From: Ctena decussata
Lineage: Eukaryota > Mollusca > Bivalvia > Lucinida > Lucinidae
Direction of reading: 5' to 3'
Length of the DNA stretch: 64,000 nucleotides
NCBI GenBank assembly: GCA_963989385.1
Contig: OZ022507.1
Coordinates: forward strand, 53,021,400 to 53,085,399
The translations under genes and the position numbers were made by a program. Shown here one piece after another: positions 45,324-55,551 of the stretch (within the stretch, counting starts at the first letter, position 1; every line of letters starts with the position of its first letter). The notes below the pieces were generated by a model. That model worked only from the letters and a program-made list of their open reading frames with translations, ran no database searches and was not told where the DNA came from.

Positions 45324-45459
45324 CGAAACAACCAACTAACGAATCCAGCCACGTAGATGGTCAAAAAGCAAACTTTAACAAAACATGAAACCCATTTACC
45401 TATATTTTAATTATTTATCATTCATTTTGCAATTCTTACAATTGTAAACCATACATTAG

Positions 45460-45625
45460 ATTGACGGAGAACAAAAAGATAAATCAAACCGATTTTTCGA
45501 ATTCAAGAGATAACCGGACACATCAAACAATAACATTGGTAAACAACAACGGATACATTGCCTTGAAACGGTCAGTAATTAATAACTTTGGGCGGGGCGA
45601 GGTAGGTCTGAAACCGGCTATTTTC
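45460..45625 (-). repeat. Family B fragment, 5' part
   Basis: On the minus strand CCGGTTTCAGACC, TTATTAATTACTGACCG and TTTCAAGGCAATGTATCCG correspond to the AACCGGTTTAA..TTACTGACCGTCCCAAGGCGGTA block at 21280-21345. Confidence 0.5.
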
Positions 45626-45661
45626 GGGCGCTCCTTCGCTCATCCCAGTCTAATAAGACTT

Positions 45662-45757
45662 CCCACGGGGTACACAACGTTGAATCAACATGAAATAAAC
45701 ATTACGTTCAATCAACGTTGATATAATGTTGATTTTAAGTTGTATGCCTGCTGGGTT
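45662..45757. mobile_element. AACGTTGA-type small TIR repeat
   Basis: GGGTACACAACGTTGAATCA on the left faces GTTGTATGCCTGCTGGGTTC on the right, and the interior repeats AATCAACGTTGATATAATGT. The ACCCAGCAGGCAT / ACAAC end and AACGTTGA words match the fragments at 14790 and the element at 6733. Confidence 0.55.
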
Positions 45758-45840
45758 CTTGGGTTTCAATCAACTTAACGCACAGTTTCACCCTTTTCTC
45801 TGTTTCTCACCACTAATGCACATATACCAATGTCTTTAGG

Positions 45841-45870
45841 GAGGGAGGGGGGGGGGGGGGGGGGGGGGGG
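45841..45870 (+). repeat. G-run of about 30 bp
   Basis: GAGGGAGGGG leads into an unbroken run of G. Frames across it translate as poly-proline on the minus strand and are artefacts. It could form a G-quadruplex. Confidence 0.9.
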
Positions 45871-46410
45871 AATGCATCGTGGTCCGGCCAGTGGCGTGAA
45901 ATTGCACTGGGCGTGGATTGCATTAGGTCGTTTCCTTGGTAGCTGCAGCTATAGTTCCGATGCATAAATAGAATAGAAAATATTAAGTTAGGGTATTTTG
46001 ATATTGACTTTATAGATCTAGACCAGAAACAGCGTAGGAAGGGCGAGGGTTGCCGAACTATTCCTGTGGATAAACTTGATATCATTTCGCCTTATAACCT
46101 TGACATGAAAAGACACTAAGGGACGAGTCATTTGTCATCAGGTGGGGGCGGGGCGGTACATTAAGGGGGGTCGGATTTTTTTCCGGTGATGTGCTGGGGG
46201 GGGGGGGGTCGGAATTCAATAAACTTGTGGAGCAGGGGGGGGGGGTATATATTTTATTAGGCATATTTGATGGGGGGCGGCCAGAATTCTTCCAACAGTC
46301 TTCATTTTTAAAAATTCACTCAACTTCGCCCCCCAAAAACCCCATTACTCTTTAAAATGTTAGATTCAAAAACTTAAAAACAGTTATGGAAATGACACAC
46401 AAATCTTAGG

Positions 46411-46785
46411 CAGCTGGTGTTGTGCCGTGTGGCGGCCGTAAAACGTCTCCCCGTACATCATCCATAGTGCAGATTATATTTTATTTACATCCTTTGAGAT
46501 CAGAGGATAGATTTTGAGAAATCTAAAATTTGAGATCGATTTAGACTATTATTCTAGATCATCGTCTTTTATATTATTTGGGTCCTTTTGAAAGTAATCA
46601 GTCTTTGAATCGACTGTCCAATTAAAGTTAAGAAATTACAGTATGCTTTTTTCTGGTTTCGTCACCAGATATTGTCAGGGTCACTGACGAGGCTTTATTA
46701 GCCGAAACTACGTAGTCTGGCCCATATTCCTACTTCTGTATGTATTCTCTGCTCTTGAAGGAACTTTTTTAGATTTTAATTCTAT
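46411..46785 (-). repeat. Family A repeat, uninterrupted reference copy
   Basis: It starts CAGCTGGTGTTGTGCCGTGT, passes GGCGGCCGTAAAACGTCTCC and the site CCATAGTGCAGATTATATTT, and ends CTCTGCTCTTGAAGGAACTT. It supplies the empty site for the TIR element at 23938-25293. Orientation is opposite to 44370-45323. Confidence 0.85.
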
Positions 46786-47157
46786 CCAAAAACAAAACGT
46801 TTCCTTATCTTGCTAGTAGAACAGTATACAATTGTCTATAAAGTCATTTTGTTCTCAATTTAATTTAATTCCTGCGTTTGTGATATCAGCTCTCCAGGTG
46901 CCTGGTCATCAAAGCTACTTTGGCGTCTAGGCCCACAGACCCCCACCCTCCCCATTAATATTATTAGCAGTTTTATTGAGCATTCAACAAAAGATTTCAA
47001 GATAGCCATAAGCAGAAAGAAAGTAAAAGAATTGCAGACAAAATTTAAACAGACCACTGATCTGCATGATTAATTAACATGTCAGAATAAGATAATGTTC
47101 TTGTGCGTCATACCGGTTTTGATTTAGATCAGTCTGACATAAAACAGGTAATATGGT

Positions 47158-47158
<1 letters not shown>

Positions 47159-47210
<52 letters not shown>
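47159..47210 (+). repeat. (GT)26 microsatellite
   Basis: A perfect GT dinucleotide run of about 52 bp. His-Thr or Cys-Val runs in frames across it are artefacts. It is likely polymorphic. Confidence 0.97.
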
Positions 47211-47212
<2 letters not shown>

Positions 47213-47370
47213 GGTAGCTGGGGTGGGGGTCATAAACTTTTTGTCACCAATCTGTGGTGGGGGGGGTCGGAAACAAATCTGGTGAGACTGGGGAGGGGAT
47301 CGGAAAAAATTTTGGTGAATCATATGAAAATGTACCCGGCCCCCACTTGATAATCAATGACTCGTCCCTA

Positions 47371-48409
47371 AACACTCGTCCTAAACACGGTTGTATAGCT
47401 TCATCGATAGTTCAGTTGCATTAACGGAGCTTGCAGCCCTTTCTACGATTTTTCTTTTCGTGCCTTATCAACTTGATATCAGAAGACAGTTACATGATTT
47501 TCTATAACTTATCATGCAGCATTAGAGCATCAAAGAAATGAAAAGCAAATGCAGTTTTGGCTGAGCTTGCTGACGACGTGATTGCATTTATACTTAATAA
47601 GGCTAATCTGGAAAATGCCAACTTTAACATTGTGCACCAAACACTTAGAAATTTCACACATTTGGTGGCCTCTGTGTAACTAAGACGTGCTGAAAATTTG
47701 AACCCGTAATCTTGAATAGTTTTGGATTTATAGCGACTTGAAAATTTATAAAACATATGCTAAGACTGTACCTAGGTGGGTACAAATGAGCAGTTTTCTC
47801 ATACTCTACCCTACTGGGTTACCATATTAAATAATGCATAAAATTATTATTTTTATCCTAAAGCTTTGATATTAGGTGGACTTGTATTTTGATAGTTTAT
47901 CAGTATGACCATGTTGTTACAGTTATAATTTTGAATTCATATATTAACGGTTTTCTCTCATGACCATATTTGGTATTGTCCAAATTTAAGCAGGCATATC
48001 ACTAAAATCTATTCAGATATTTTATTCAAATTTTCCGATTTTATTTTTTCAATTTTATCAAATACTTTAAAATGATAGAAGACTGAAAACCAAAACTGTA
48101 AAGCTTTCAAAATTTGTGTTTCCCGCAGTAGGCCTATTCGGTCACATAATTTAATCAATCCAACGCTGTTATCACGGCCAATGTCAGTATGTAGTCAGTC
48201 ATCTTCAGATTTCGCTTCTGAAGTACTCTTATATATCATTCGCGTACGCGCAGTGCTACAGTGACATGCTATTACGTTATGTTATCATACCCCTGTTGTC
48301 AGGTTGAGTTTTGCTGCAAGAGCATGATAAAAGCTGGTACATGTATCTTGTAGTTGCCCTTTGCCGATGTACTCGGGATCTCTTTCTTCTATCTCGGCTT
48401 TGTGAGGAA
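47371..48409. other. Unassigned AT-rich sequence
   Basis: No repeat or gene is recognised. An 84-codon minus frame at 47502-47756 has no family resemblance. Confidence 0.4.
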
Positions 48410-48530
48410 GACCGATTATTGTAATGAGAGAAATGTTAATCATTCATTTCCAAACTTACTGAGATAGGAAACAGGAAAATCACACTTTATGGCACAGTAA
48501 CAGGAAATTTCAGACGTGATTTGTATTTTA
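48410..48530 (+). repeat. Family C side block, copy 2
   Basis: ATTATTGTAATGAGAGAAAT, CACACTTTATGGCACAGTAA and CAGGAAATTTC match 40075-40190. It lies 400 bp before the main family C block. Confidence 0.7.
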
Positions 48531-48924
48531 TCAGTTCGTTTGACGTAATATTGACACTGTCGTTGGCGGAATAAAACTAAAGTTTTGGCATTTCTTTACC
48601 GCAACAAGCTCACCTTATCTTATTACAGAAGGGATTAGGGACGGTAAATCTTAAAAGTAATTTTGTCTCCCACTTTTCGGGATGTCTCTTAAAGAAAAGC
48701 TTTTGTTTCTCAAAAGCTGTTTTCCTTTGTAAAAATGGCGAAACAAAAATGAAAATGTACTTATTTACATCTATACCTCTATTTTTAAATTGCGTATATT
48801 TGAGGTAGCTCCGAAAGCAACCAATACAGATCGTAATTACAATGCATAGTGAAAATAAACCAAACCATTTCTGCAGCTAGGTACAACAATTACAAAAGAA
48901 ACAAGAAAAATCTTAAAAAATAAA

Positions 48925-49460
48925 AGATGATCGGCGCAGATTAAATGGAAGTATGCTTTGTAATATGTCTCTAGGTGAAGAGTGCACAATAATTTTAATG
49001 AGCTATGACGGTAGGCACCCGCAACCGTAACCCTGACACAGGGTAGCTACAATGACATTTCTCAAGACTGAGCTGTCCAATTTGGAATTCCAAAATGGAC
49101 CGCGGTCAATCTTAAGATCGACCTGATTCCAAAACAGTTACCAACATTATGCAATGTGTGTTCATTAAACTGAAAGTAGAAATAGAAAGTAGATCTACAC
49201 TGAATAAAAGGGAACTGTTTGAATATCTGCGTCTATTTTCGATAAAATTTCCATTGTAAATTTACAAACAAGAGAAACATTTTGAATTAACATCTGACGG
49301 AGTGCTAGTATTCACGCAGTGCAGTACAAGAGGAAAAAACGAAGAATAAGTATTCATTGACCTTTGATTATGTTGGCTAAATTTTAACATACGCGTATTT
49401 GACCATTGAAATCTTGTGAAGTGTGAAACAAAAGTAAAAATATACTCGGCTGGGCCGAGA
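48925..49460 (+). repeat. Family C, copy 2
   Basis: It is colinear with 38930-39470 (see there). The copies differ by many substitutions and small indels, so the duplication is old. Just after it, AATGCGTAGTGAAAATAAAC repeats the run at about 48840 (AATGCATAGTGAAAATAAAC), a nearby partial duplication. Confidence 0.8.
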
Positions 49461-50081
49461 AAAAATATCGATGATACTAAAATCTCATTTTTCCTTCCAA
49501 CACTAGGATCGTTATTAAAATGCGTAGTGAAAATAAACCAAAACACTTCTGCAGCTAGGTAAAACAACATAAAAAGGAAAAAAATTTCGATGATACTGAA
49601 ATTTCCTTCCAATGCTAGGGTTGTCGAAGTCTTTTATTGTTATTATCTTTATCATATTCATTTATTTTCATTATTTCCTTGATGATATTTTTGTTGTTGT
49701 TGCATTTCTAATTTGTGTCTGATTCTATTTCATTGTTGCCACTGATCTTACAAATCATTAATTGCGCTCAGGAGTAATATACCTGTATAGAGGATTTTAC
49801 ACGAGCGGTCATTTCATATGATCGAGCCTTAAGCGAGTTTCATAAATTTCATATATAATGACCACAAGTGTAAGATTCTGTTTATCATATGACACTTGAA
49901 AAGGGGATTTTAGCGCCTTCAAACTGAAAATTATTTCAATTTGAAAACGTATTGTTGACATGAACGTTGTCAATGACATTAAGTATACGCGCCAAAGTGT
50001 TATTACACGTGTGGTCATACGATTTTTATGACCCGATATTATCCACTGAATTACAGCGACGTCATATGATAAAAGTTATAT
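49461..50081. other. Unassigned
   Basis: No gene is recognised. GATGATACT(A/G)AAAT..TTCCTTCCAA occurs twice (about 49472 and 49590). A frame of 116 codons on the minus strand (49262-49612) crosses family C and is not conserved in the other family C copy. Confidence 0.4.
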
Positions 50082-50317
50082 GAGCCGCGACACAACAAAA
50101 CCAACAATGTGGTTGTGCGCCCAGCGCAGACTCAAATCAGCCTGGGCATCCACCCAGTCTGATCAGAGTCTTCGCTGTCCGCATGGGGGTAACTTAGTCT
50201 CTTAGCTACCCTTTCAGCGCTTAGTGAAGTGTCTGATCGGACTGGGCGGATGCTCAGGCTGATCTGAGTCTGCGCTGGGCGCACAACCACATTGTTTGTT
50301 TTGTCGTGTCGCGGCTC
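50082..50317 (+). mobile_element. PAL element copy 12
   Basis: The copy is 236 bp with ends GAGCCGCGACACAAC and GTCGTGTCGCGGCTC and flanks ATAT / AATT. It shows all structural parts clearly: left hairpin tip CCTGGGCATCCACCCAGTC, central GGTAACTTA / TTAGCTACC, and right hairpin tip GACTGGGCGGATGCTCAGGC. Confidence 0.92.
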
Positions 50318-51062
50318 AATTATTTGTACGTGTGAAACACCAGTAGAGCACGTAAGTTCAGAGCTATACTACCAACCAGCTTTTTCATGTTTCTTCTAAA
50401 GTTGCCTTCGAAAGCATGCGGAGAGCTGTTTACGGATTTATCAAGGTGCAAAGAGATATGACGTACTTTTCGTTAAGCAAACCTGTGACATATATCTTTA
50501 TTAATTTCCTCATAAGTCTGCGGCCGAAAAGTTTATCAGACTATTTTCTCGTTGCCTTTTACAAATTATGCAAGAGCTCAAATTAGAATATGGCATACGA
50601 AAGCCACACTGCTAACAGCGTAATTTCCTGCGAACAAATGATTGCAATTACCAGATCACAAGATATTGTGCTGATAGTAGCGCGGACAGAGTTATCAATA
50701 TAGACTAAATCCCCGTGATGAAAGTGGCTGTCATTGACAAATGCTTCTTGATTCTAGTTTCTACACCACCGAAGCTGCACTAAAGTCGCATGTCTGGAGC
50801 ACATTTATAAGCTTAATGAGGTGTTTACCGCGGCACCCCTAATTTCTAGGACACCTCAGACTATTTCTGTATTTTTTCTTAACCAATTAATGCCTAGGGT
50901 CCAATAGAGGAGACATAGGAAAAGAGTGCAGATTCAGATCAGTCGCCACAAAACGCGGCGTCTGATCAGGATCTTCAATATTTTCATAATACCATTTGGC
51001 ATTTCTCCTTAAAATAAAATTAAACTTGGAGACATAAACAAAACCAGACATCCCTTAATTAA
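50318..51062. other. Mostly unassigned; isolated PAL-like hairpin at 50929-50983
   Basis: No gene is recognised. AGTGCAGATTCAGATCAGTC..GGCGTCTGATCAGGATCTTC resembles the left sub-hairpin of PAL (AGCGCAGACTCAGATCAGCC..CAGTCTGATCAGAGTCTTCG) without TIRs or centre. It may be a PAL remnant or a related single-hairpin sequence. Confidence 0.4.
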
Positions 51063-51232
51063 GAAATGGATTCTTGCTTACAGTGATTTGTTGCCCAATA
51101 TATCACTGGTTGGAGGTCAGCCGTAAAGTGATATATTACGAGCGCGAAGCGCGAGTAATATAGTCACTGACGACTGAACGACAGCCAGTGATATATTGGG
51201 CAACAAATCACTTGTTATCAAGAATCTATTTC
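51063..51232. repeat. 170 bp palindrome
   Basis: GAAATGGATTCTTG, CAGTGATTTGTTGCCCAATATATCACTGG and TGATATATTACGAGCGCG are each mirrored in the right half, down to CAAGAATCTATTTC. The loop is CGCGCTTCGCGCTCG-like. At 51484 CAGTGATTTGATTTGTCTCGCAATATATCA repeats part of the arm outside the palindrome. It is MITE-like with no frame. Confidence 0.8.
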
Positions 51233-52161
51233 GATTCTAACACGCCAGAAACGATGAAAACGCAATTGTTTCCTTCAGATTTTTCCAGTTTTCCGCCATG
51301 ATTACATGAAGAAATCCCGCCAACAACTTTGACTGTAACAGACGCGTTCACATGTATTTCGTAAGTTTTTGATGCAATAAAAACGACGTTACACCGTCTA
51401 TCCTCATAGAAATGAAAATTGACGTCACAAAACTAATAAAAATGACGTCCGAGCGGCGCTAGATAACGTCACGCTAGTCCGTCCAGTGATTTGATTTGTC
51501 TCGCAATATATCACTAGACTTAAGCATTGGCTATATAGGCGACCAGTGTTAGCGTTGACAAATGAACTCATTCATTTGATAAATATAGAAGAGTCCACTT
51601 GGCATAAATGGGTTAATTTGAAAAGTGTTTTGATTTCTTATCTGGCAGATTGCCCTTTAGGAACATTATTTTGCGGGTACACTGATCGCACAGTCGGTGC
51701 GACTGTGCAGTCAGTGTAGATCCACTTTAAAATGATCTTGAACTGTTTAGTACCGTTACGGTTAAACCCTTATTTTTTAATTAATTGCCGGCCTGGAAAC
51801 TTCCTCTATTTTCTAGTTAAACATGTCTATCCTCATAACAATGGACTCCAGTGGTATTTAATAGCAGCTGGGGATGTGTTAGTTCTTTTCATCCATCGTC
51901 TTACAATACAATTTTACTGAGTTTCGCTTTAGAGAATTTACACTAATTTGATATATTTCAAAACCAGTCTTAGTGTACGTATCCGTCAGTACTTGGTTTC
52001 AGTCTGAGTATACCCACCTTTTTCTTCACAAACATTAACTAAGAATGCTAGCTACTAATTATTTGTGATGTCACTTTTGGGTTTCTGCACAAATTAGTTT
52101 GATTTCTACTCCGGGGATAAGCTTCTTTGTCATATCTGTAAGTATTCAGTTTTATACTTCG
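51233..52161. other. Unassigned; small hairpin at 51678
   Basis: TACACTGATCGCACAGTCG pairs with CGACTGTGCAGTCAGTGTA at 51678-51718 with two mismatches. GACGTC/AACGTCAC words cluster at 51405-51470. No gene is recognised. Confidence 0.4.
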
Positions 52162-52369
52162 TGCCCATAGGTTATAAACCTTTTTTCATATTTAGCTCAG
52201 CTGAGCATGAAATTTTACCTGCTAATAGATAGCCAAGTTGTTTTCTTGCTAGAGTATGAAATTTTCTCTTCTTAAGAATGTTGGCATTTTCATATTTATC
52301 ATCAGTGAAAACAACATGCTCAGCTAAGATGAGCACGAAAAACGTTTTAAATGTATAACCTCGGGGCCA
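52162..52369. mobile_element. Small foldback, relative of 37451
   Basis: TGCCCATAGGTTATAAACC..AGCTCAGCTGAGCATGAAAT faces AACATGCTCAGCTAAGATGA..GTATAACCTCGGGGCC. Inner blocks ACCTGCTAATAGATAG and GGCATTTTCATATTTAT match 37451-37682. It is more decayed than that copy. Confidence 0.7.
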
Positions 52370-54207
52370 AGTAAGATATCCATGGCAACAGAACCAGTTA
52401 TTTGACAAAAAATGATAAAAATTACGAAGTTTTTACACACCCAGATTAAAAAAAATAACGTGAATTATTGTGACCAAAACATATAGGAAAATCTTTGTAA
52501 ATTTAAGTGCAGCATCCAAAATGAAACAGCATATTGTGAACTATATCAAATTCGAATCACTTTCATTAAAGCAGACGCTTGACTTCAAGCCCTGTATCAT
52601 TTGCTCTAAAGACGACAGACCTTCAAAGTTCCACTGGTTAACAATCTTGCAAATTGTTTAACGGTTAGAAGACACATACTATAATCTGACTTCAGACGAT
52701 GTTCCGAGAATCTAATTACAAACTTGACCCTTATCTCTAGTATATATGACCACCAAGGTACAAACATTTTTGGTCATGTCTATAAGCTGTTCATGCAAAT
52801 GTGTATATTTTGCAGTCTTTTATGCAATGTAACATTTATTTATTCATCCTACTGCACCTGATCAAATCCTCTGGGACCGTTTGACCGCACCTCAAACTTT
52901 TAACAATGTTCTCTATCTGATTATTATGCTAATTAAGTTGTGAGTAATTTACATAATAATTCTTTGTGCCGTCTTTTTGCGTACTTCTGAGCTTGCATGG
53001 ACTTATGTGTTTGCACACTGTCTATTATTTAAGCATGTGATAATGTTTAGTTACATCTATATAGAATTGTGTGTATTTTCCATTCAGCTTTAGCTTTGAT
53101 TTCTTTAGCTTTCTAGATATGCGCTTCTGTGACTTACTACATAGGAATTCGACAATTTAAATGTACTAAATTTACATAAAAAATCACATTTTCATTTCTC
53201 TGCATTTGCTAATAAGAAGTGACAATGTGTCTTTTATGTTTACTTAATAGGTTCAATCGTTTACATGTTCATTGATTTGTATTTTTTCCTTGTGTCTTTA
53301 TCTATGTTTGCTATTCCAATTCCAAATTAAGCAAATTTTCATCGAGATGCCAGCTGCTATAAATCTATGCACTTCTGTGTGTTCTGGACAGAGTTTGTTT
53401 TAATTGATTTTAAAACTCTAATTTCTTATAATTATTATTGATGATAATATTAGTTTTTTATTGTATTATGCGTATCATTTCTGGTCGTGTTTTGTTCAAA
53501 GGAAAATTTTATTTTCAATAAAGCAGCTCAAGGTTCAGTCAGCATCAAATCTACGAGCTTTCGAGTCTGAATTCGCGACATGAATGCACTCGCATTGAAA
53601 TTTAAACAAAACGTAATATGCTATTTGAACAATCGTGTAGAATTTTTTACGCCTTGTGCTATTTTCAAAATCGTGATGAAAAACGAATCAAAAAAGAACA
53701 TATCCTCACAAACAAACACTTAAGACTAGCTGCTCGTTAGTCTGAAAGAATTATGGAAGAGCGCAATACGAAAGTATGGTCTGCTTACAGCGTAATTTCC
53801 TGGCAACAAATCATTGCAATTTCAAGATACAAGATATTATGCTGATAGCTGTGCCGACCGAGTGAGCCATACATTAGAAATACCCTTTATAAAACACTGT
53901 CAGTGACAGCAGAATTGCGCTGTCTCTGCAAACTTCTATGTGTTGGAATGTACATATACTATGTCTCCACCATCTAATGCAACATACGGTCTTCCAGCCG
54001 AGCTGAAAAATCAAATATTCCGCAGAAATACCGACTTCTTTTCATTTCAAATGTTACTGTCGTAGAACAAAATATTGATGCATGTCTTCACATGTTTGAC
54101 CTAGTTGTTTAATAGGACTCGTCACTTATTTTTAAGCCAATCAAAAATGCGACGCTCCGAATTTCATTCTTTCGGAAATGGGCGGCTCTAACATGTGATC
54201 AATGACT
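52370..54207. other. Unassigned AT-rich sequence
   Basis: This is the longest stretch (1.8 kb) with no recognised repeat. Frames are short and AT-driven, and no splice or promoter pattern is convincing. GCTTACAGCGTAATTTCCTG near 53783 and GCTAACAGCGTAATTTCCTG near 50612, each followed by CAA-GATATT-TGCTGATAG words, suggest an old duplicated segment of about 120 bp. Confidence 0.45.
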
Positions 54208-54416
54208 GAGCCGCGACATGACAAAACTGACGAAGTTGCATGTGTGCTCAGTGAAGACTCAGATCAGCCTGGGCATCATCAAAACCTTATGTGCTTCAAG
54301 GTTAGCTAACTTCATGCGGACGCGAAGACGCTGATCAGACTGGGAAGCTGCAGAGGCTGATCAGAGTCTTTGCTGGGCGTACATACCACTTTGTTGGTTT
54401 TGCCGTGTTGTGGCTC
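54208..54416 (-). mobile_element. PAL element copy 13, shortened
   Basis: The copy is 209 bp with ends GAGCCGCGACATGAC and GTGTTGTGGCTC and flanks GACT / AAAT. The inner TIR GAAGTTGCATGTGTGCTC puts it in the CATGTGCGCC subfamily. Most of the hairpin tip on the left side is deleted. Confidence 0.85.
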
Positions 54417-54659
54417 AAATGTACGCTTAAGTCAAAAACAGAAAAGATAAAAGGACCTTGAACGTCATCGGAACGTTTGTTTTTGACAGCTCCACAAGTG
54501 TCTGATCTTGGCGCAAAAAACAACGTTGCATTCATTGATAGAAGGGCAGTATTGTTGAAAAAGAACTTGCTAAGTGACTACCCCTCAGCTGATATTTTGC
54601 TTCCTTGCATATTTCTAATAGACACATGTTAAGTTTGCCAGTCGTGCTCTTTAACGAGA

Positions 54660-55551
54660 CTGTCAGAGAGTGGTTTTTCCCCCTTTCCCCCCGGAAAAAT
54701 GACTATAGGAAGGACGGCTATATAGTGGATTGTCCGGACCTTATAGAGCCATTTTTCCCCCATAGTCCTTTTTCTCCCACCGGGAAATTTGCTATTAGTG
54801 AAATTTGGTTTAGCTATTGGTCAGAACGAAACGAAACGGAATGGAAAAGAGCCATTTTACGGAATTAATTGCTTAAGAAACATCTCAGTTCTTCAAGGGA
54901 GGTAATAAACGTGATTAATTCCAAAAAATCATTATGCAAATTTAGCAACCATATTTTTATAATAATCAATAATTACTAATTCAAGGATCGAAAGGAGTGT
55001 GACTTTTTTTCCATCGGAGATAGTTATATTACACATGCCAGCTTACAGGAAGATGTACGAACGGGTGCTTTGTCCAGTCATGTATGATTTAGTTGGGAGT
55101 TTATGATAATCTGACGTGTGTCCCGATGGGAGTCGAGTCCAGGACTCCTGCATGAAAGGCGAACACTAGTCCAGGCGCACGCACAGATGAACGCTTGTAC
55201 AAACACAAAATTATACAAATTTTTGCACACAACCACGTACACTCATACCCGGTTTTTTTACTTATGAACCTCACTATGTATTATGATTGGAGAAGGAGCA
55301 AATTCCGCTATGTAGCGTGTTTTCTTGCAATCATATTACCAGGGGGAAAATTCACTATAGAGGGGAAAACGGCTATGCAAAAACACGTAGAGTAGATTTT
55401 CCCCGGGGAAAATAGGCTTTATAATCATTTTTCCGGGGGGAAATTCTACTATATAGCCATTTTTTCGGTGGGAAATTCTACTATGGAAAAATCATAGTCA
55501 TTTCTCCGGGGGGAAAAACTACTAGGGGGGAAAAGCTACTCTCTGACAGAG
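54660..55551. mobile_element. Large foldback built of TTTTCCCCCCGGAAAAATGACTAT words
   Basis: CTGTCAGAGAGTGGTTTTTC (left) mirrors AGCTACTCTCTGACAG (right). Arms of about 200 bp consist of repeated GGGGGGAAA-TACTAT and ATAGCCATTTTTCCCCC words, so each arm also carries its own inverted words. At 55118-55180 in the middle, the complement of GAGTCGAGTCCAGGACTCCT looks like a decayed tRNA-like head. No protein. Confidence 0.7.

Larger units (their letters stand above)
46118..47370. mobile_element. TIR-bounded interval AGGGACGAGTCAT, G-rich ends
   Basis: AGGGACGAGTCATTTGTCAT and its mirror ATAATCAATGACTCGTCCC bracket 1.25 kb. Both ends continue into G-rich words (GTGGGGGC, GGGGGGTCGGA, TTTTTCCG). 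Inside lie family A (46411-46785) and a GT microsatellite. TA occurs beside both ends but the duplication is not exact. No transposase. Possible foldback or MITE that received family A later. Confidence 0.6.

Noticed and set aside
45816..46264. Proline-rich minus-strand proteins
   Set aside because: They come from G-runs read in the opposite strand.
47103..47323. Cys-Val or His-Thr repeat proteins
   Set aside because: They are frames through the (GT)26 microsatellite.
55118..55180. tRNA-like sequence on the minus strand in the foldback
   Set aside because: Only the B-box half is visible and no cloverleaf is possible. Mentioned under the foldback.
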